Below, one piece after another: positions 59,740-64,000 of a stretch of DNA of 64,000 nucleotides. Source of the DNA: Phragmites australis (Eukaryota; Streptophyta; Magnoliopsida; Poales; Poaceae); contig NC_084935.1 in the NCBI RefSeq assembly GCF_958298935.1, positions 1,188,001 through 1,252,000 of the forward strand, read 5' to 3'. Numbering within the stretch: position 1 is the first letter of the stretch; each line of letters opens with the position of its first letter. The position numbers and the translations under genes are program-made. The notes beneath the pieces were generated by a model that made no database searches, had not been told where the DNA came from, and worked only from the letters and a program-made list of their open reading frames with translations.

Positions 59740-59840
59740 GACCACGTTGGAGAAGCAGGGCACGTGCATGCAAATGGCTTCATTTCATCTCCATGGATCA
59801 GAGCTAGTATTGCACGTGTTCTCCTTCTCCATCAAGGTCT
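59740..59840 (+). ncRNA. MIR164: MIR164 precursor hairpin
   Basis: The 5' arm 59748-59768 starts tggagaagcagg and ends cacgtgca, which is identical to plant miR164 as I know it. The 3' arm 59811-59831 (tgcacgtgttct, cttctcca) pairs with it along the whole length, with two G-U pairs and one C-C mismatch, leaving a 42 nt loop region. The ends extend by further pairing (gacc at 59740 with ggtc near 59836). A TATA box lies upstream, and a splice-donor-like aag|gtatgc follows at 59895. miR164 cleaves mRNAs of NAC factors of the CUC/NAM group and so sets organ boundaries and root and senescence programmes. No target gene is in this window. Confidence 0.9.
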
Positions 59841-61500
59841 CTCTCACTCCGCTATGGGGCTGCGAGAATCACCCATCTAGCTCTCAATTACCAAGGTATG
59901 CAGCAAATTCAGCACTCATGTGATGCTGTGCTTCACGAGCGCCAATTCATGCTCATGTCCTGCCAGATGAACACACTACACTGTGAACGCTTTGTGAAGT
60001 TTTTTATTATCCTTGATGGTTTATATTTATGCGATCTTTCAAAAAAAATTATGCTGCGCGGAATTTTTGCCATTCGTTTCCTTGTTTCTTCGAACCAAAG
60101 ACGGTGAGACGAGGCCTACTGCGCACCTTGATACTTACTTAATTATTTGAAACCTGGAGGAACAATGCAGCTTCTTCTCGACTGTAAAAAAAGATCAGAT
60201 GTGTCCTTTTCCCCTTTTCCGTTTCCTTTTGTCTTATAGCACTGATATGACGCAAGAGATAGAAAACCTGAGGAGCGCTGCTCGTTGAATCCTTGTCCCT
60301 TTTAGTTTTAAATAACACTTATTCTTGGATTGTGTCAAATTCAAGTTCATGTGTGTGGCCTTGTCGAGCTTTGGAAGCTATCAAAAGAAAAGTTCTCCAA
60401 TAAAAAAAGGTAAGTTATTAATCACAACAATGCGCGTGATTAACCAAGGCATCGGCCCATTGGTTACTGTCGACTTGAGTCATGGTGCACTTCACTTTAC
60501 CGAAGTTTACCTCAGATTAGCCTATTAACGACAGGGATGTATGCGTCAGTTACAACTTACAAACATTCAGTGACGGTCATTATCTAGCGGATTCGTGGTG
60601 GCCTGGTGTGATTTGCCTTTTAATTACTTTGGATTAGCAAGATGACGTACATTAATAGCGTGGTTACCCTCTTTGCAATATTTTATCACAGTAATATTTG
60701 ATAAAAAATATATTATTTTATTAATAATTTTATTTAGACTTTTTATTTAGATATTTTGCTTTCCAAATCATATGTAAATATAACTGTCGATTTTCCTTAT
60801 TTTTTAATTTCGAATTTAGCTATGTATTAATTTATTTGATATTTATAACAATAAGTGGTCTAGAATTTTCTTTTTTTATTAATATAGTAATTTCGTGATC
60901 ATAAGATTAAGTGACTCCTTTTTAACACTCAAATAATATAATAGATTTGCAAGCTCCAGACTAACACACAAGACCGGCTTCACGGTAAGTGCTATCAAAC
61001 ACATTACAAAATACTCTCTGATACTGTTTTCCCTCTTTTGATCTAACAATAAATTTTCTTTCCAGCAATACCACCACCAACCACTGGATAATGCTTGTGA
61101 ATTCTATATTAACTAGTTTAATTCTGTGATAACATGACATTGGTTACGCGTCAAATTATGCATAAAATTAACACTCTTATTTTCGACGACGGTGCACTCC
61201 CGGAGATTCGACGACAGATTGTCGAGTTCTTGGTGTCTAAAGTCATCAGGCTACATGGCGAGCTCCACTATATAACCTCTAGGTTGTGATGTTTTATGTA
61301 ATATGAGTTGATCTGAGCTTTGTAACACTTGTGATTCTGTAACGAATTGTTTAGAAATTTGTAACTTTTGCGATTCTGTGATCAATACTATTCGAGCTAA
61401 TGTTTGTCGATATGGATTTGGATGTGTTGATGTTGTTTGCAGGGATAAGACGGCTGCCAAATTCTAGCTACGCTCCAGTATGCAGCCAGTAAGCAGGTCA
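59841..61500. other. Downstream of MIR164, no gene recognised
   Basis: Possible continuation of the primary miRNA transcript near 59895, then AT-rich DNA. No coding gene supported. Confidence 0.4.
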
Positions 61501-61509
61501 ATCCAGTAT

Positions 61510-61796
61510 GATAACCTACATATAAGAGGTTACTCGTCACTTATATATTACTCCTAGCATATGGACGACAGATATAAATGATAAGTAACTCGTCACTTAT
61601 ATCTTTCACCCTAATACATGGGAGACACTTATAGCTAACAGGTTACGGTTATGACCTGTCACCAATGACATCATTAGTGACGGGTAAATACTCGTTATCA
61701 ATGACTAGTAATCAGTAACATGTTCAGAGTGATGGATAGGAACACATCACGTATGTTCATTATGACCCGTTACCCTTGACATTTTTTCACATAGTG
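61510..61796 (-). mobile_element. CACTA transposon terminus
   Basis: The segment ends ttttttcacatagtg at 61796; on the minus strand it starts CACTATGTGAAAAAATGTC, a CACTA-type terminal repeat. Behind it lie several short subterminal repeats (gtcacttatat, gacccgttac/gacgggta, gacctgtcacc) in both orientations, as usual for this superfamily. The other end is not found, so the element is partial or deleted. Confidence 0.6.
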
Positions 61797-62220
61797 AATG
61801 CATCATCCGTGGGCTTTTGGGATGAAGTAAAAACGTTATAAATTAAATGGTGCCGGGTAAAAAATAACCTTCGAGAAAATTGAATAGCCCACAAATTTAT
61901 TCTGCTCACTTCTATTGGTTTTGGTGACGCATAATCGTCCATAGGCTTTTGGAACAAGGCTAGAGACATTAGAAAGTAATTATGCGTAATGCCGATTCAC
62001 AAATAACATCATCATAAAATTGAGGGGAGGGGCTCCCAAGTGCTCTGGAGTCCCCTCATCCCCATTGGATCTGCCGCTGCCGGTAACTTTAACCCCCACC
62101 ACTATATTCTGCTCATCTCTGCTGGTTGGTGATGTATCATCCATGGGCTTTTGGAACGTGGCTAGGGGCGTTGTAAGTGATTGTTTGCTATTGTTTTGGT
62201 CCACTAGAATGGTGGCGGAA
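61797..62220. repeat. Direct repeats with a catccatgggcttttgg core
   Basis: The core occurs at about 61802, 61936 and 62140; for the last two the upstream part (tattctgctca, tggt-ttggtga) is repeated too, about 205 bp apart. No element class assigned. Confidence 0.5.
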
Positions 62221-64000
62221 CATGGGGATCCAAACAACTCGAGAATGCCACTAGACCTTGAGCATTGAGAAGACGGAGAAAAATAAAGGAAAAGAAGGCT
62301 TGATTGATGTTTGCCTATTCGATTTCGAATCAGTTTGTCTTTACTTCACAAATGGCAGTACTTTGTATCAATGGCAATCCTTTTGTACACGTATGAAATA
62401 CTCTGTCTGTTCTCAAAACAGATGATGTTAAGACTCGAACAGATTAGCACGTAGAACAACGCGACAATGGATTCTCCTTCATATGGCCTCTTCATCCCTA
62501 TCTATTGCTCCCATCTGAATGGCGCTACACTCATCAATTGTAAAATCGAAAATCTAATGGCTTTTGATATGAGCTCTTTCGGAAAGTTCCACGTGAAGAA
62601 CCCAAAACGACACCAATCAACTTCGTTTTGAGAACAAAGGTAAGTTTCTGAAACAACATCTATTGAGAACCCACGAAGGATAATATAAACCGATATTTTG
62701 GTCTACTGCGTGTAGAGAGACAGTAGCAGATTCATAGAGGTAGCTAACTGAGCACGCAGCACGCAACGTTTGGCCGGCCGTGGCAAATCATGGAGAGGAA
62801 CGAGGAGTGCACTTGGGCATGGCCATCTTTTCACCTGTCGGGCAGGGAAAGTTGCAGGCGAGTTCAGTTCCCGATCGATCAACGAGAAGGAAGGAGCTGG
62901 AGCCATGGAGCGAAGGAAAAGCAAGATCAAACGCACACGCAAAGGCACGATCGAATCAAAGAGTCGGGTACTGCGCAGTGCGTACACTGATCTCCATGCG
63001 TGTCCCCCGGGGGGCGGAGGAAAGCAAGCAAGCACGGACGAGCAAGGCCGGGATTCGCGGGCGGCGATCTGACGGAGTTTACAGTTGCCCACCAAACTCA
63101 CCACTGCACCAGGGACGACATGAAAGCTTTCGCAGAGAAAAATTACTGCACCAGCCGGCAACTGGAAACAGTTACCAGGAGCTAAAGCTGCTTAATTGGG
63201 TGGTGTCTATTAGGTAGCACGAGATCTGTTGCAGTAGGTATAACCTAGACATGACACGTCCTAAGCCGACTTTGTGACATGTCCTGACCCGTCCCTTCCC
63301 TTTTGTGCCCCGCCCCGTCCAGCCATCTGTCATGGCACGATCTCTCACAGGCCATGCTATGAGTCGAGCCTTTGGCATGCGGGCCAGTATGGCACGATCT
63401 GATTAGTTAGCCGGCTTAGACAACCTAGTTATACTCAGAGGCTGTTTGGCTGCTATCCTGAGCATGACATATGGTGTGAAGGTTTGATTCTTGCCTGCTT
63501 AGGCATGATGTCTAATGAGGTGGAGCTGAAAATAGGCTTTGTCACCAATCACCACCTCAGAGAAGATTGCTAGCGGCGAGGCTCAGTGTCGACGACCACC
63601 AAGATGGATTGTTAGGAGGTGTAGAAGATAGTGTTGTGATCGATTTGGTCTAATTCATGGTTTACCTCGTGAATTTCATGGGTTTGCGGCTAGGGTGTGG
63701 AAAGGGAAAAAAGGGACTCGAGCGAGAAGCAGCAGTGGTGTTCATGGCATCCGGCCATGGGCACGGCGGCCTTCCCGCTCGTCGTTGCAGGGTCGAGGCG
63801 GAGCGAGCTTCTTCGCCGGAGCTTGCCCGCATCTGTTTCGGAGGGCAGACGAATTTGGCAATGTGACTGATGTGATAATTACGCGTAATTGAGTCCTGTC
63901 TCGTTCAGAGGAGGCGGAGTGGCAACGGGATGTCCGAGCTTGGCCGCACAGGAGGAGGGGCGGTGGGAGAGACGACTCATGCACGCATCGCTTGGAGCTA
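62221..64000. other. Right margin, no gene recognised
   Basis: Open frames on both strands at 62703-63217 are GC-rich shadows of each other and show no known domain. 63240-63420 has ggcacgatct phrases (63338, 63391) typical of degenerate grass LTR DNA. A frame at 63657-63866 is not recognised. Confidence 0.35.

Noticed and set aside
62703..63217. Overlapping GC-rich frames on both strands
   Set aside because: Two strands are open at once in low-complexity DNA; no motif, no promoter, no splice sites.

Overview
The window is plant nuclear DNA, most probably from a grass (Poaceae). GT-AG introns, GC-rich 5' coding exons in AT-rich intergenic DNA, TATA boxes 30-90 bp before start codons, and dense Helitron, LTR/TRIM, LINE, MITE and CACTA remains point to this. 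The predicted proteins are plant proteins, but the species cannot be read from the sequence alone.

Host genes, left to right: an intronless RING-H2 (ATL-like) ubiquitin ligase (+, 1573-2040); an intronless, probably mitochondrial protein of unknown function (-, 2401-3129); a two-exon pectin methylesterase with an N-terminal inhibitor domain (+, 9611-13670); an IBR3-like acyl-CoA dehydrogenase pseudogene that has lost most exons (-, 14194-15791); a group VII ERF with an N-terminal Met-Cys oxygen degron (+, 19833-20607); the five-exon ribosomal protein eL18 gene (-, 21470-23606); three phylloplanin-like secreted-protein genes, all on the minus strand and sharing one intron position (41372-42167, 48697-49295, 53695-54221); and a MIR164 hairpin (+, 59748-59831) behind its own TATA box.

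Mobile DNA: a TRIM (4728-5389) lies beside a rearranged Gypsy-type element whose two LTRs face each other (5392-8118). The main element is an almost complete, about 15 kb Helitron at 26044-41025. It starts with TC, ends with a GC-rich hairpin plus CTAG, and sits between a host A and T. It carries a multi-exon RPA1-like gene (27467-31091) and a two-exon Rep/helicase gene (33879-38455) with a full Pif1-type helicase and one apparent single-base frameshift. Reiterated blocks lie before, between and after these two genes. Two L1-type LINE relics (42.8-45.0 kb, plus strand; 49.6-51.35 kb, minus strand), a 534 bp tandem repeat (51355-52608), MITEs and a CACTA terminus (61796) make up most of the rest.

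The Helitron genes fit together: the HUH Rep nicks and joins, the helicase unwinds, and the RPA-like protein would coat single-stranded DNA. The phylloplanin cluster is a host leaf-surface/secreted-protein locus interrupted by LINEs and neighbouring Helitron DNA. From about 54.3 kb to the end, apart from MIR164, I recognise only fragments.
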